DNA of 64,000 bases from Candidatus Aminicenantota bacterium (GTDB lineage Bacteria > Acidobacteriota > Aminicenantia > UBA2199), in assembly GCA_026393835.1 (NCBI GenBank), contig JAPKZK010000085.1, positions 1 to 64,000 of the forward strand, read 5' to 3'. The notes beneath the pieces were generated by a model. That model saw only the letters and a program-made list of their open reading frames with translations. It did not search any database and was not told the DNA's origin. Shown in pieces: positions 1 to 9,077 of the stretch. Position numbers and translations under genes: made by a program. The first letter of the stretch is position 1. Each line of letters opens with the position of its first letter.

Positions 1-123
1 GAAAATAAACTCAACCTTTTTCAAATCCCTTTCCGAACTGTAAATCTTATGGACGGTAAACAGCCCGACCAACTGGAAAATGATTACCTGAAAACGATTG
101 AGAATGAATATAAGGAGAAGTGA
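1..123 (+). CDS. 3' end of an unidentified protein (partial)
   Basis: A reading frame is open from the first base and stops with TGA at 121-123, giving the last 40 residues of a protein. The tail is charged and ends in a Glu/Lys-rich stretch (IENEYKEK). It is followed 27 bases later by a good hairpin terminator, which supports a real gene end. The family is not recognisable from this fragment. Confidence 0.55.
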   Translation, partial: ENKLNLFQIPFRTVNLMDGKQPDQLENDYLKTIENEYKEK

Positions 124-149
124 ACCTTATAAAATATACAAATAAAAGA

Positions 150-183
150 AAAAAAGCTGGGGGATGTTACCCCCATCTTTTTT
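150..183. terminator. Bidirectional hairpin terminator
   Basis: A stem AAAAAG-C-TGGGGG pairs with CCCCCA-T-CTTTTT around a six-base loop (164-169), with a run of A on the left arm and of T on the right. It can act as an intrinsic terminator for the plus-strand gene ending at 123. It could also stop transcription arriving from the minus-strand efflux operon. Confidence 0.75.
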
Positions 184-297
184 CCTTTTCGATCGGTTAC
201 TATATTGATGGGATTTTACAGTTAAACAATTAAAATAACCGATTACCTGGTTACAAGATCACTTGAAACACCTTAACTATTACTTGTTGTAATAACA

Positions 298-368
298 CCG
301 CATTACAAACGTCATGCTCCGCAGTGCAAAGGTTATGCCCCGTAATGCATCGGTTATCCCCCGATGCG
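298..368. repeat. Four-unit degenerate 21-bp-period array
   Basis: The motif CCG, with surrounding similarity such as TATGCCCCGTAATGCA, recurs at 298, 319, 340 and 361, exactly 21 bases apart. The units are diverged but the spacing is exact. The array lies in the convergent gap between the left-edge gene and the efflux operon (124-455), which holds no gene. Two other loci in the window (21210-21330 and 32640-33045) have the same period with different unit sequences. Function unknown. Confidence 0.6.
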
Positions 369-395
369 ATTAAATATTAATATGCAATTTTAGAT

Positions 396-438
396 TTGCC
401 ATCGGCAACCAGGGGCTTTTTTGTAAAACCGCCCCTGG
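396..438 (-). terminator. Tandem stem-loops behind the efflux operon
   Basis: Two inverted repeats sit just past the permease stop codon: CCAGGGGC (409-416) with GCCCCTGG (431-438), and TTGCC (396-400) with GGCAA (404-408). No long T run follows on the minus strand, so they may be weak terminators or mRNA 3'-end stabilisers. Confidence 0.45.
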
Positions 439-455
439 ACCCCGAAAAACTTTTA

Positions 456-3400
456 TTATGTTTTTTTCTTGAACTTTAAAGCAATATCATCAAGCACCGT
501 ATACACCACCGGCACCACCAATAACGTCAGTAACGTCGAGCTAATCAACCCGCCAATTATAACATACCCGATCGACGCCCGGAATTCCGTACTGGACCCG
601 ATACTAAACGCCACAGGGATCATCCCCAATATCATGGCCAATGTGGTCATCAAAATGGGCCGCAACCGGATCGAACCGGCTTCGATAATGGCCTCAAGAC
701 GATTCATTCCACGACGACGCAATACATTGGTAAAATCGATCAACAAAATGGAATTCTTGGTGACCAACCCCATTAACATGATAAGCCCTATAAACGCCAC
801 CATATCGAACAATTTGTTCCCGACTAACAACGCCAACACCGCCCCGATAATAGACAGCGGCAGCGCCAACATCAAGGCAAAAGGTTGGATAAACGAGCCG
901 AACTGCGAAGCCAAGATCATGTAAACGAAAACCACCGCCAACATCAACGAAATAAACAAGGATTGGAACTGCTCCCCCTGCTGCTCGATCTGCCCGCCAA
1001 AGGTATAAGTAACATCCTTGGGCAAACCGATGGTTTTCAGTTTCTCTTCAACCTTTAAACGAATATCGCTCATGGCGGTTCCTTTCAAGAGATTTCCCCC
1101 GACAATGATCTGGCGGGTTCGCTCGCTGCGTTTGATCTGGGACGGCCCGTTCACCACCCCGAAATGGGCCACTTGATCGAGGGTTATCGCCCCTCCCCGC
1201 AAGGTTGGAATATAAACTTTGGCCAACCGGTCCAGGTCGGTGCGGACATCCTGGGAACTTCGCACCCGGATATCAATCTGCCTATCGCCGGCCCGGAACC
1301 TGGAAGCGATATCGCCGTCGATAAATGTCCGCATCACGGAAGCGATCTGGTAGGTGTTAACCCCCAACCGCGAAGCACGGTCCCGGTCGATAATGATCTG
1401 GATTTCCGGTTTGGGGGTGCGGTAATTCCAGTTGACATCCACAAACGACGGGATATCGGCAAAAGCGATTTTCGCCTTCTCGGCCGCCCGGGTAAGACTT
1501 TCCAGGTTGTTGCTGCTGCTCTTGAAATTGACCTGGATGGGCAGTTGCTGCATTGTGGTGGCCGCCGCCCCACTGACGGCAAACGAATCCTGGAAAGTAA
1601 TGGTAACCCCGGGAATATTGGCCAGCAGCGGACGCACTTTATCCTGGTAGGCTTTGGACTGAGACCCGGGAATATTGAGCCGGACATTAATAGTCGCTTC
1701 ATCGGACGCCCCATCATTGGTCCCGATAATGGAATAAATACTGCGGACTTCTTTCTGCTCCAGCAGGATATTTTCAATGGCAGTGACTACCCGGTCGGAA
1801 CTTTCCAGGGAACTGCCGGATTGACACTGGATGACCAGGTTGAATTCCGGCCGGTCGCCCCGCGGGTTGCCGCCCGTACCCAGCAAGGTAAATAAATATG
1901 CGCTCAGGAGAAATATAGCCGTGGTCACGGCAATCATGGTTTTGCGGTGGGTAAGCGCCCAGCGCAGCATCGGACGATAATTGCGGCCCAGGTCTTCATA
2001 AAAACCGTTGGCCCGCTGTTGAAATTTCTGCCCGAAGGAGGAAGCGGGTTTTTTTTCTACTTTTTTGAAAAAATAAGCGGACAGCATGGGGGCAAAGGTA
2101 AAGGCTTCAAATAATGAAATAAGCACGGCGGCAGTTACGGAAATGCCGAATTGTTTAATGAATTTCCCGGCGATACCTGTGGCAAAAGCCACCGGCAAGA
2201 AAACCGCCACCATGGTGAAAGTGGTGGCCATAACGGCTAAACTTACTTCGGCTGTGCCGTCATAGGCGGCCACTTTGGGTTCTTTACCCAGCTTTTCCAT
2301 ATGCCGGAATATATTTTCGCGGACCACGATGGCGTCATCGATCAAAAGCCCCACCGAAAGGCTGAGGGCCATCAGGGTGATGACGTTGACGGTAAACCCG
2401 TAATAATATATGACGGCAAAAGTCCCGATAATGCACACCGGCAGCCCGGCAATGGTGATAATGGTATTGCGTAAATCGCCGAAGGAAAGAAAAACCACAA
2501 ACCCGGCCAGGATGGCGCCTTCGATCAAACTTTTAAGCACATCGTCGCGGGATTCCTCGATGAATACGGATTCGTTGATGGCTATGGCGATATCCAGGTC
2601 GGCAAATTCCCGCTGGACTTTTTTCATTAACTCTTTGACGCTGTCGGCCACTTTCACGGTGTTGGTCCCGGATTGCCGGCGGATAACCAGGGAAATACAC
2701 TCCTGCCGATTGACCCGCGAAATGGCCCGCCTGGTTTTGAATTCATCGCTAACCGAAGCCACATCCCCTAAATAAACCGGGCTGCCGCCTGGATTGGCAA
2801 TAATGATATTTTTCATTTCTTCGACTTTTATAAATTCCGCTTTGGTCCGCACCAGGAAATCGAAATCTTTCCGGGTCACCAGGCCGGCGGGAAGGTTCAG
2901 GTTCTCGGCCCGGATGGCCTGGGACACCTGGGCAATGGACAAATTCAAGGCATTCAATTTATTGGGGTCCACATCCACATGAATTTCTCTTTCAAGTCCG
3001 CCGATGATGGTCACACCTCCCACGCCGTCCACCTGCTGCACCAGGGTCTTGATTTTGTCGTCGATCAGGGTGCGCAGTTCCAGGAGCGGTATTTTATTAC
3101 CTTTGCCGGTAATAGTATAAGAGAGTATCGGCGCAGCCGACGGGTCGAATTTATCGATCACCGGTTCTAAAATTTCCCGCGGCAGGGTGCTGCGGATGGC
3201 GGCGATTTTTTCACGCACCTCAGTCGAAGACACCTGGACGTCTTTTTCCAGGACAAATTCGGCGATAACCACGGATACCCCTTCGGCAGAGGTAGAACTG
3301 ACTTTCTTAATTCCATTGATGGCGCTGATGGCATCTTCAATGGGCTTGGTAATCTGCGATTCGATCTCTTCGGGACCTACCCCCGGGTTGACTGTGGTTA

Positions 3401-3539
3401 CGGCAACGATGGGCAAATTGATATCCGGGAGCAGGTCCACGCCCAACCGGGTATAGGAAATGATTCCCAGTACCACGATTAAGATAATGACCATGGTTAT
3501 GAAAACCGGTTGTTTTATTGAAATGTCTGCAATTTTCAT
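456..3539 (-). CDS. RND efflux transporter permease subunit (AcrB/HAE1 family)
   Basis: Inner-membrane proton-driven drug/lipid exporter of 1027 residues, the usual length for the family. The N-terminus (MKIADISIKQPVFITMVIIL) is the first membrane helix. Helix 4 carries the acidic proton-relay pair in GLLIDDAIVVRENI, and a conserved lysine lies in GLVTKNSILLIDF of the C-terminal half. Two large periplasmic loops follow helices 1 and 7 as expected. It is the last gene of a minus-strand operon and its start overlaps the adaptor stop by four bases (ATGA), implying translational coupling. The partners are the adaptor at 3536-4447 and the TolC-like protein at 4444-5790, with control by the upstream MarR. 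Substrate cannot be told from sequence. Confidence 0.95.
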   Translation of the reverse strand: MKIADISIKQPVFITMVIILIVVLGIISYTRLGVDLLPDINLPIVAVTTVNPGVGPEEIESQITKPIEDAISAINGIKKVSSTSAEGVSVVIAEFVLEKDVQVSSTEVREKIAAIRSTLPREILEPVIDKFDPSAAPILSYTITGKGNKIPLLELRTLIDDKIKTLVQQVDGVGGVTIIGGLEREIHVDVDPNKLNALNLSIAQVSQAIRAENLNLPAGLVTRKDFDFLVRTKAEFIKVEEMKNIIIANPGGSPVYLGDVASVSDEFKTRRAISRVNRQECISLVIRRQSGTNTVKVADSVKELMKKVQREFADLDIAIAINESVFIEESRDDVLKSLIEGAILAGFVVFLSFGDLRNTIITIAGLPVCIIGTFAVIYYYGFTVNVITLMALSLSVGLLIDDAIVVRENIFRHMEKLGKEPKVAAYDGTAEVSLAVMATTFTMVAVFLPVAFATGIAGKFIKQFGISVTAAVLISLFEAFTFAPMLSAYFFKKVEKKPASSFGQKFQQRANGFYEDLGRNYRPMLRWALTHRKTMIAVTTAIFLLSAYLFTLLGTGGNPRGDRPEFNLVIQCQSGSSLESSDRVVTAIENILLEQKEVRSIYSIIGTNDGASDEATINVRLNIPGSQSKAYQDKVRPLLANIPGVTITFQDSFAVSGAAATTMQQLPIQVNFKSSSNNLESLTRAAEKAKIAFADIPSFVDVNWNYRTPKPEIQIIIDRDRASRLGVNTYQIASVMRTFIDGDIASRFRAGDRQIDIRVRSSQDVRTDLDRLAKVYIPTLRGGAITLDQVAHFGVVNGPSQIKRSERTRQIIVGGNLLKGTAMSDIRLKVEEKLKTIGLPKDVTYTFGGQIEQQGEQFQSLFISLMLAVVFVYMILASQFGSFIQPFALMLALPLSIIGAVLALLVGNKLFDMVAFIGLIMLMGLVTKNSILLIDFTNVLRRRGMNRLEAIIEAGSIRLRPILMTTLAMILGMIPVAFSIGSSTEFRASIGYVIIGGLISSTLLTLLVVPVVYTVLDDIALKFKKKT

Positions 3540-4447
3540 ACGGGTTTCTCTCCATCGCCGATCACGGTAACTTTGTCATTCTCTTCCAGTTTATCCGCCC
3601 CTGAAATCACGACGGGCTGGTCTCCGCTAACCCCGGAGAGGATTTCGACGGCGTCGCCGATGATTTCGCCTACCGTTACAGGCAGGAGGTGCGCCCTACC
3701 GTCGCGAACGGTAAACACATACTTAATCCCCAACCGTTCCACCACCGCGGCCATGGGGAGCGCCAGGGATTTGCGGCTGGATTCGGTCATTTCGGCTTCG
3801 GCATACATGCCGGGTTTCAGACGATGCTGGTTGTTTTGCAGCGTCAATTCAACTTCGATGGTGCGGTTCTGGGGATTGCATACCGGGCTGATATTGGCAA
3901 CGCGGGCGTTAAAAACTTCCCCCGGGTAGGCCTGGACAGTGACCACGGCCCCCAGACCGGGTTTGACAAAACGAATTTTTCTTTCGTCCACGTTGACCAC
4001 GGCTTTAACGTCATCAATATCCACCAGGCTGAACAACGGGGTGCTGGGGGTTATCATGGCGCCGGGGTTTTGCAATACGCGGGACACGACGCCTTTAACA
4101 TCGCTTTTCACTTCAAAGGGGTTGTATTGGTAACCGATTTCATCGCGGTTGACCACGGCCACCACCATGCCCGGCTTGACCCAGGCGCCGAGGCGCACCA
4201 GGTTGCGTTCGATCTTGCCCCCCACCCTGGAATAAAGGATGATGTCGGCGTCGGCCTGGATATTGCCCTGGGTTTTTATTTTATCTACAATTTCCTGCCA
4301 TATGGGTTTACCGGTCCGAACGGGCACAACTTTTTCAGGTACTTTCCGGATCATGGCGGCTTGTTTGGCCTGGTAATTCCTTAAGGCCCTATATCCGACA
4401 AAAATCAACATTGCGACTGCAATTAAAATTACGATGATTTTTTTCAT
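3536..4447 (-). CDS. RND efflux periplasmic adaptor (membrane fusion protein)
   Basis: A 303-residue HlyD/AcrA-type adaptor that bridges the permease and the outer-membrane channel. An N-terminal hydrophobic anchor (IIVILIAVAMLIFVGY) is followed by a biotinyl-lipoyl-like half motif (ADIILYSRVGGKIERNLV), a short hairpin region, a beta-barrel and a membrane-proximal C-terminal domain (GDAVEILSGV). It is shorter than AcrA (about 400 residues), mainly because the alpha-helical hairpin is reduced. It overlaps both neighbours by four bases, so the three efflux genes form a tightly coupled operon. Confidence 0.93.
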   Translation of the reverse strand: MKKIIVILIAVAMLIFVGYRALRNYQAKQAAMIRKVPEKVVPVRTGKPIWQEIVDKIKTQGNIQADADIILYSRVGGKIERNLVRLGAWVKPGMVVAVVNRDEIGYQYNPFEVKSDVKGVVSRVLQNPGAMITPSTPLFSLVDIDDVKAVVNVDERKIRFVKPGLGAVVTVQAYPGEVFNARVANISPVCNPQNRTIEVELTLQNNQHRLKPGMYAEAEMTESSRKSLALPMAAVVERLGIKYVFTVRDGRAHLLPVTVGEIIGDAVEILSGVSGDQPVVISGADKLEENDKVTVIGDGEKPV

Positions 4448-5790
4448 GGCGTCACTTCTCCTTGCTGGGTTTCTTGAAATAGTTTCCTGCCCACGGCCCG
4501 GAGCAGGCTATATTTTGTCAGTGTATGATTGAAAACCAGTTGCAAATAATTCAATTGTGCGGCCCCTACAGCATTCTGGGCGTCGATGAGATCGGTGGTG
4601 CTGATGAAACCGCTGCGGTAACGTGTTTCGGCGATTTTCAAGGCGTTTTCGGCGTGGCCGGTTTTTATTTTTTCGATTGCGATTTTCTGTTCAAAGGTTT
4701 TAATATCTTCGATGCCCTGGTTGATCTCCAGTTCGATGCCGTCCCGGAGTTCGGCTATTTGTTTTTCCACTGTTTTAAGCGAACTCTGCGCCTGGGCTTC
4801 CTGGGCTTTGGTTTTAAAGCCGTCGAAAACAGGGCAGGCCGCGGAAAGAACAGCGCTCCAGTTGCCCTTGATTTTATCGATTTCCGGCATGAAGCCGTTG
4901 CGGAATTCGTAGTTAAGTATGGCGACCACCGTGGGTTTATTCCCGGTTGCGGCCAGGGTCGCCTGGGTTCTGGCCAGGTTTTGTTGATGCGCCAGGATTT
5001 TAATTTCTTCGCGGTTGGCCAGGGCTTCCTGCAGCAGTTGGTTTTTATCCGGTGTAAAAGGCTGGAAATCCAGGCTGTCGTCGGGCTCGAACCCGGCGTC
5101 CGGGGCGCGGCCGGCAATTTTGTTATAGGTCAACTTCCATTTGCGGATATTGTTCAACAGATCGAGTTTTTGACCTTCGATGGAACTGATCTGCACCTGG
5201 AGTAGGGAGATATCGAAATCGGAAGCCAGCCCGGCTTTATAGCGTTCCCGGGCGATATCCAGTTTCTCCCGGAAGAGGCGGGCGGTGTCGTCCAGGACTT
5301 TGACGGCGTTCCCGGTAAAGAGGATGCCGTAAAAAATAGGAACCAGTTGATAAGATACCACGTGTTTGACCTGGGCCACATTCTCGCGGGCCAGGGCCAT
5401 CCCGATTTCGTTCATTTTGACCAGTTTCCCGGTCCTGCCCCAGTTGAATACCTGTTCCGTGACCCCCAGTTTCATGCTGTAATTGTTTGGGGAGGCGAAT
5501 TTGAAAGTCATCATCTGGCCGTTGAAAGGCATGGTCAGTTCGGGGGTCAGGCTTAAGCGGGTATAACTGGCCGAAAGTGTGGCCTGGGGGTAATACAGGC
5601 TCTTGCTTTCGCTGATTTTCGCCTCGGCGTTGTTTACCGCTTCCAGGGCGATTTGAATTCCTTCGTTGCTTTGCAGCGCGTTTTCCACGAACTGTTTCAA
5701 GGTGAATTTTTCCTGGGCCGGCAGGTAATTGAAGGTCAAAGCGGCCACCAGGAAAATTGTTAAAACGAGATATTTTATTTTGGGGTGCAT
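4444..5790 (-). CDS. TolC-family outer membrane efflux protein
   Basis: A 448-residue outer-membrane channel of the tripartite pump. An N-terminal signal peptide (hydrophobic LVLTIFLVAALTFNYL, then processing near LPAQ) is followed by two OEP repeats rich in long amphipathic helices, for example RERYKAGLASDFDISLLQVQ and its second-half counterpart ETRYRSGFISTTDLIDAQNA. These are the hallmark TolC repeat motifs. It sits between marR and the adaptor. The gap to marR is one base and the overlap with the adaptor is four bases. Confidence 0.94.
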   Translation of the reverse strand: MHPKIKYLVLTIFLVAALTFNYLPAQEKFTLKQFVENALQSNEGIQIALEAVNNAEAKISESKSLYYPQATLSASYTRLSLTPELTMPFNGQMMTFKFASPNNYSMKLGVTEQVFNWGRTGKLVKMNEIGMALARENVAQVKHVVSYQLVPIFYGILFTGNAVKVLDDTARLFREKLDIARERYKAGLASDFDISLLQVQISSIEGQKLDLLNNIRKWKLTYNKIAGRAPDAGFEPDDSLDFQPFTPDKNQLLQEALANREEIKILAHQQNLARTQATLAATGNKPTVVAILNYEFRNGFMPEIDKIKGNWSAVLSAACPVFDGFKTKAQEAQAQSSLKTVEKQIAELRDGIELEINQGIEDIKTFEQKIAIEKIKTGHAENALKIAETRYRSGFISTTDLIDAQNAVGAAQLNYLQLVFNHTLTKYSLLRAVGRKLFQETQQGEVTP

Positions 5791-5791
5791 G

Positions 5792-6292
5792 TTACATATC
5801 CTCCGGGTTCAAGGGGTGTTTAGCAAAGTAGCTGTCGATCTCTTCGCGGTTCTTATTTAAAATCCGAACCAGGACTTCGACGGCGTCTATAAACTCCTTT
5901 TTATCGTTTCCAGGCATATTTAGAGCATATTTCTTATAATTGGCAACGCATATTTTCTCAAACTCCTTAATTGCTTCTTCTCCTTTGGGGGTAAGGGACA
6001 GGATTATTTTCCTGCGGTCGCCGGTATCGGCATAGCGATCGATCAATTGGTCGTTAACCATGCGGTCCAACAACTGGGACAGGGTATTTTTCTTGAAGAT
6101 GAGGGCGTCGGATATTTCGGTCAGGTTTAGCTTGCCTTTTTGTTCCAGCATTTTTAATATATAATACCGGAGTCCATTGATCTTGCCTTCCCGGGTCGGG
6201 CCGGAAACAAGTCGGATTAACCGGTGGAAAAAGCCGGATAATTCCATTAGGTAAGAAAGGTGCAGCGATTCATCGCTTCTCTTGTTCATCAT
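5792..6292 (-). CDS. MarR-family transcriptional regulator
   Basis: A 166-residue winged-helix regulator. The MarR core runs from about residue 45 to 125: LTEISDALIFKKNTLSQLLD is the recognition helix region and DRYADTGDRRKIILSLTPKG the wing with its D-x-R-x4-L signature. As first gene of the operon it probably autoregulates itself together with the pump, relieved by a small-molecule ligand (family knowledge). Two adjacent ATG codons (6292 and 6289) could start the protein. The -10 box lies only a few bases upstream, so the mRNA may be leaderless, and no Shine-Dalgarno is visible. Confidence 0.92.
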   Translation of the reverse strand: MMNKRSDESLHLSYLMELSGFFHRLIRLVSGPTREGKINGLRYYILKMLEQKGKLNLTEISDALIFKKNTLSQLLDRMVNDQLIDRYADTGDRRKIILSLTPKGEEAIKEFEKICVANYKKYALNMPGNDKKEFIDAVEVLVRILNKNREEIDSYFAKHPLNPEDM

Positions 6293-6295
6293 ACA

Positions 6296-6324
6296 GATAT
6301 ATCATAATGTGAAGTAAATGTCAA
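6296..6324 (-). promoter_or_regulatory. Sigma70-like promoter of the marR-efflux operon
   Basis: On the minus strand TTGACA (6324-6319) and TATATC (6301-6296) are 17 bases apart. The expected start point is near 6289, at the marR initiation codon itself. Confidence 0.7.
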
Positions 6325-6338
6325 GAAGTTTGTCTTTT

Positions 6339-6420
6339 AGCCGCGAAGAACGCGAAGACACGCGAAGAAAAAGAAAAAAACCTTTAAACAAAAGTTTTGG
6401 GAGGGGCCGTACCGCGGCAG
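6339..6420. repeat. Dispersed CGCGAAGA-type repeat plus AAACCTTT/AAAAGTTTT element
   Basis: From 6339 the sequence AGCCGCGAAGAACGCGAAG continues with further ACGCGAAGA units spaced 10-11 bases apart. Directly after it comes an A/T-rich element (AAACCTTTAAACAAAAGTTT). The same pair of elements recurs at 27726-27792, and the second also resembles a segment inside the polyketide synthase at 46285-46330. The rest of 6293-6513 holds no convincing gene. Confidence 0.7.
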
Positions 6421-6490
6421 TAATCTTTGTAGGTTCCGAGCCGGATGATGCAACGAAGCTCAACCTCCTGCAATTGTTCTACAATAGGGT

Positions 6491-6505
6491 GCGGGCGCCG
6501 CCCGC
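6491..6505 (-). terminator. GC-rich hairpin after dnaJ-like gene
   Basis: GCGGGC (6491-6496) pairs with GCCCGC (6500-6505) directly behind the stop of the co-chaperone gene at 6514. No T run follows, so termination by this hairpin alone is uncertain. Confidence 0.35.
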
Positions 6506-6513
6506 CCGCCCGC

Positions 6514-7479
6514 TTAAAGTCCTGTTTTGGCCAATTCTTCAAATAATTGTTCCTGGTGTTCGTTTACATCGGATGGCAATTGGGGCAGCAGGCGAACCAG
6601 CAGGTTTCCATCCGGTTTGCCCTTTGTACCGGGGATGCCTTTGCCTTTGACCCTCATCATGCAGTTGGTCCTGGAGTGGGCCGGAACTTTCAATTCGATT
6701 TGCTGATTATCGATGGTAGAAACCCTGACTTTGCCGCCCAACACCATCTCGGTTAATTTGACTTCTTTTTCCACCATCAGGTCGTTCCCCTTGCGTTGAA
6801 ACAGCGGGTGGGGGGCAATGGTAATTTTCACATGAAGATCGCCTCGCTGGCCCGACATGGGGTCCAGTGGGCCCTTGCCCTTGAGCCGCAGTTTTTGTCC
6901 TTCTTCGATGCCGATGGGAATGGCCACGTCCAGGGTTTCCACACCCCGGCCGGTATCCAGGGATATCCGTTTTTTAGCGCCCGCAACCACATCCGCCAGG
7001 CTAACGGTCACTTCGGTCTCAGCCGCCTGGGGTTGATGTTGATGCTGATGTTGACCGGAATGGGGGCGGCCGCCCCGGGAGAATCCGCCCTGGCCGCCGA
7101 ACCCCCCAAACCCACCGAAAGAACCATCGCCGCTGCTTGACCCGCCGCCGAAAAGATCTGAAAAACTCGTTCGACCGGATGTATTACCCATACCGAACTC
7201 TTTGAAAATTCTGTTAAAGTCGAAACCCCTGAAAATATCGTCCCTGGAAAACCGCTGCGAGAAACCTTCGGCGCCGAAGGCGTCGTATTGTTTTCGTTTG
7301 TCGTCGTTGCTGAGGACGGCGTAGGCTTCGTTTATTTTTTTGAATTTTTCTTCAGCTTGCTTATCGTCTTTGTTTTTATCCGGGTGGTATTTCATTGCCA
7401 GTTTTCGGAACGCTTTTTTCAATTCCTCTTTAGTGGCTTTTTTATCTAAACCCAGCAGCTTATAATAATCTTCTGCCAT
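6514..7479 (-). CDS. DnaJ-class co-chaperone (CbpA-like, no zinc finger)
   Basis: A 321-residue Hsp40 that would stimulate the ATPase of DnaK and deliver unfolded clients. The J domain fills residues 1-70 with the catalytic HPD at 32-34. A Gly/Ser/Phe-rich linker (about residues 95-140) ends in a His/Gln run (HQHQHQ). The two C-terminal substrate-binding barrels begin near [19 protein letters not shown]. The Cys-rich zinc-finger domain of true DnaJ is absent, which places it with CbpA/DnaJ2-type proteins. The gene stands alone behind its own promoter (7518-7545), and a Shine-Dalgarno GAGG precedes the start. Confidence 0.92.
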   Translation of the reverse strand: MAEDYYKLLGLDKKATKEELKKAFRKLAMKYHPDKNKDDKQAEEKFKKINEAYAVLSNDDKRKQYDAFGAEGFSQRFSRDDIFRGFDFNRIFKEFGMGNTSGRTSFSDLFGGGSSSGDGSFGGFGGFGGQGGFSRGGRPHSGQHQHQHQPQAAETEVTVSLADVVAGAKKRISLDTGRGVETLDVAIPIGIEEGQKLRLKGKGPLDPMSGQRGDLHVKITIAPHPLFQRKGNDLMVEKEVKLTEMVLGGKVRVSTIDNQQIELKVPAHSRTNCMMRVKGKGIPGTKGKPDGNLLVRLLPQLPSDVNEHQEQLFEELAKTGL

Positions 7480-7517
7480 AATTACCTCACTTTTTCAATG
7501 TTTCGAACTAGATAAAG

Positions 7518-7545
7518 ATTGTATAAAATTCTTCAAAAAAGTCAA
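7518..7545 (-). promoter_or_regulatory. Promoter of the DnaJ-like gene
   Basis: On the minus strand TTGACT (7545-7540) and TACAAT (7523-7518) are separated by 16 bases, about 40 bases ahead of the start codon. No CIRCE-type inverted repeat or heat-shock consensus is seen. Confidence 0.65.
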
Positions 7546-7560
7546 GTGGTTAAAAATAGA

Positions 7561-7588
7561 GTCCGTGTTCGTCCGTGTTCGTCCGTGG
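7561..7588. repeat. Short CGTCCGTGTT tandem repeat
   Basis: GTCCGTGTTC is repeated two and a half times in the gap between lpdA and the dnaJ-like gene. Its complement (CACGGACGAACACGGAC) occurs again at 18939-18966, marking a dispersed intergenic repeat family. Confidence 0.65.
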
Positions 7589-7594
7589 CTAATT

Positions 7595-8992
7595 TTAAAT
7601 ATGAATCGAGGCCCCGGAAATTTCGCCTACCGCTTCCCAGATGTTCTCGCAAAGGGTGGGATGGATGAAGGTCATTTCCTTGAATTCCTCGGCTTTCATT
7701 CCTTTGCTGACGGCGTAATTGAGGATGGGCATTAATTCGCCCGCTTCCGCGCCCACGATATGCGCCCCCACCAGCCGGTGGTTCTCATCGGCAATGATCT
7801 TAACCAGCCCGACCTTCTCATCGATGGCATTGGAACGGGAACCGGCGGAATAAGGGAACCTGCCGATCTTGATCTTCAGCCCCCGGTTTTTGGCTTCTTC
7901 TTCGGTTAAACCGATGGATGCGAATTCCGGGAAAGTGAACACGGCCCCGGGTACGGGATGATGGGCGATGGGTTTCCCTTCGGCGATAAAATCCACGATG
8001 GCCATGGCCTGGTGCGACGCTTTGTGGGCCAGCAACGGGTTGCCCACTACATCCCCGCATGCGAAAATGGTGGGAACAGCGGTTTGGAGGTTTTCGTTTA
8101 CCATGATAAAGCCCTGTTTATCGATCTCGATGCCCAGTTGCGCGGCCGGGTCTAAAACCCCGGCGGTATTGGGCCTCCTGCCCACGGCCAGCAGCGCCCG
8201 CGAAAATTCCTCTTGCCACTCTTTCTGTCCCGGTTTAACCGGTTTGAAATCGAGACGGATGGTCTTTGTTTCCGGGTTGATGACCGGGTTTGAGACGGCA
8301 GTGGCGGTGTGAATCTTCATTTTTTGTTTCTTTAATTCATTTTTGAGTATTTCCGACAATTCCGTATCCATGCCGGGCAGGATTTGCTCCATGATTTCCA
8401 CCACGACGACTTGCGAACCCAGGTAACTGTAAATCAGGCCCAGTTCCAGGCCCACCGCGCCGGCGCCCACCACCAGTAATTTCCCCGGGATATCTTTCAA
8501 TTCCAGGGCAATGTTGGAATCCATGACAAACTGGCCGTCTACTTTTAAAAAGGGCAATTCAGCCCCTTTGGAACCCGTGGCAATCACGATGTTTCGGGCG
8601 TTTATTTCTTGTTGACCGTGCGGCCCGTTTACCGACGCGGCGCCGGGTGCGGTTATTCTGGCGCGGCCCTGGATCAATTCTACGTTGTACTGTTTAAACA
8701 GGGTTTCGATGCCTTTGGTCAACTTGGAAACCACGCGTTCTTTGTTTTTGGTCAGGGCGTCGATATCGATGCCGACGTTTTCCACGTTAATGCCTGCTTT
8801 GGCAGCGTTTTTGATTTGTTTGAGCAGTTTCACGTTATGCAGCAGGGCTTTGGTGGGAACGCAGCCCCATTGGAGACAGGTTCCGCCCAGTTTTTCCATT
8901 TCCACCACCGCTGTTTTTAAACCTTTTTTGCTGGCGGCAATGGCGCCTTCGTATCCGGCAGGGCCGCCGCCGATGAATAAGATATCGTACAT
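7595..8992 (-). CDS. lpdA: Dihydrolipoyl dehydrogenase (E3)
   Basis: A 465-residue FAD disulfide oxidoreductase that reoxidises dihydrolipoamide of 2-oxoacid dehydrogenase complexes or the glycine cleavage system with NAD+. FAD-binding GGGPAGYEGA opens the protein. The redox-active disulfide is C39-x4-C44 in GGTCLQWGCVPTK, the NAD site is GAGAVGLELG, and the C-terminal catalytic His lies in HPTLCENIWE. A longer frame begins at 9040, but the ATG at 8992 has AGGAGG eight bases upstream and matches the usual E3 N-terminus, so it is preferred. No lipoyl or E1/E2 genes are adjacent. Confidence 0.94.
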   Translation of the reverse strand: MYDILFIGGGPAGYEGAIAASKKGLKTAVVEMEKLGGTCLQWGCVPTKALLHNVKLLKQIKNAAKAGINVENVGIDIDALTKNKERVVSKLTKGIETLFKQYNVELIQGRARITAPGAASVNGPHGQQEINARNIVIATGSKGAELPFLKVDGQFVMDSNIALELKDIPGKLLVVGAGAVGLELGLIYSYLGSQVVVVEIMEQILPGMDTELSEILKNELKKQKMKIHTATAVSNPVINPETKTIRLDFKPVKPGQKEWQEEFSRALLAVGRRPNTAGVLDPAAQLGIEIDKQGFIMVNENLQTAVPTIFACGDVVGNPLLAHKASHQAMAIVDFIAEGKPIAHHPVPGAVFTFPEFASIGLTEEEAKNRGLKIKIGRFPYSAGSRSNAIDEKVGLVKIIADENHRLVGAHIVGAEAGELMPILNYAVSKGMKAEEFKEMTFIHPTLCENIWEAVGEISGASIHI

Positions 8993-9048
8993 GGTTGTTC
9001 CTCCTATCCCAATCGGGATTAATGAATATTGAAAATTCAACAGGTCTC

Positions 9049-9077
9049 AGTTTAGCAAACAAACGGGTAATAGTCAA
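9049..9077 (-). promoter_or_regulatory. Promoter of lpdA
   Basis: On the minus strand TTGACT (9077-9072) and TAAACT (9054-9049) have a 17-base spacer, about 57 bases upstream of the chosen ATG. Confidence 0.6.

Noticed and set aside
1164-1895. 243-codon plus-strand frame opposite the RND permease
   Set aside because: Antisense shadow without ribosome site or recognisable domain.
6318-6650. 110-codon plus-strand frame over the repeat and the dnaJ-like 3' end
   Set aside because: Begins in the repeat region and runs antisense into the co-chaperone; no support as a gene.
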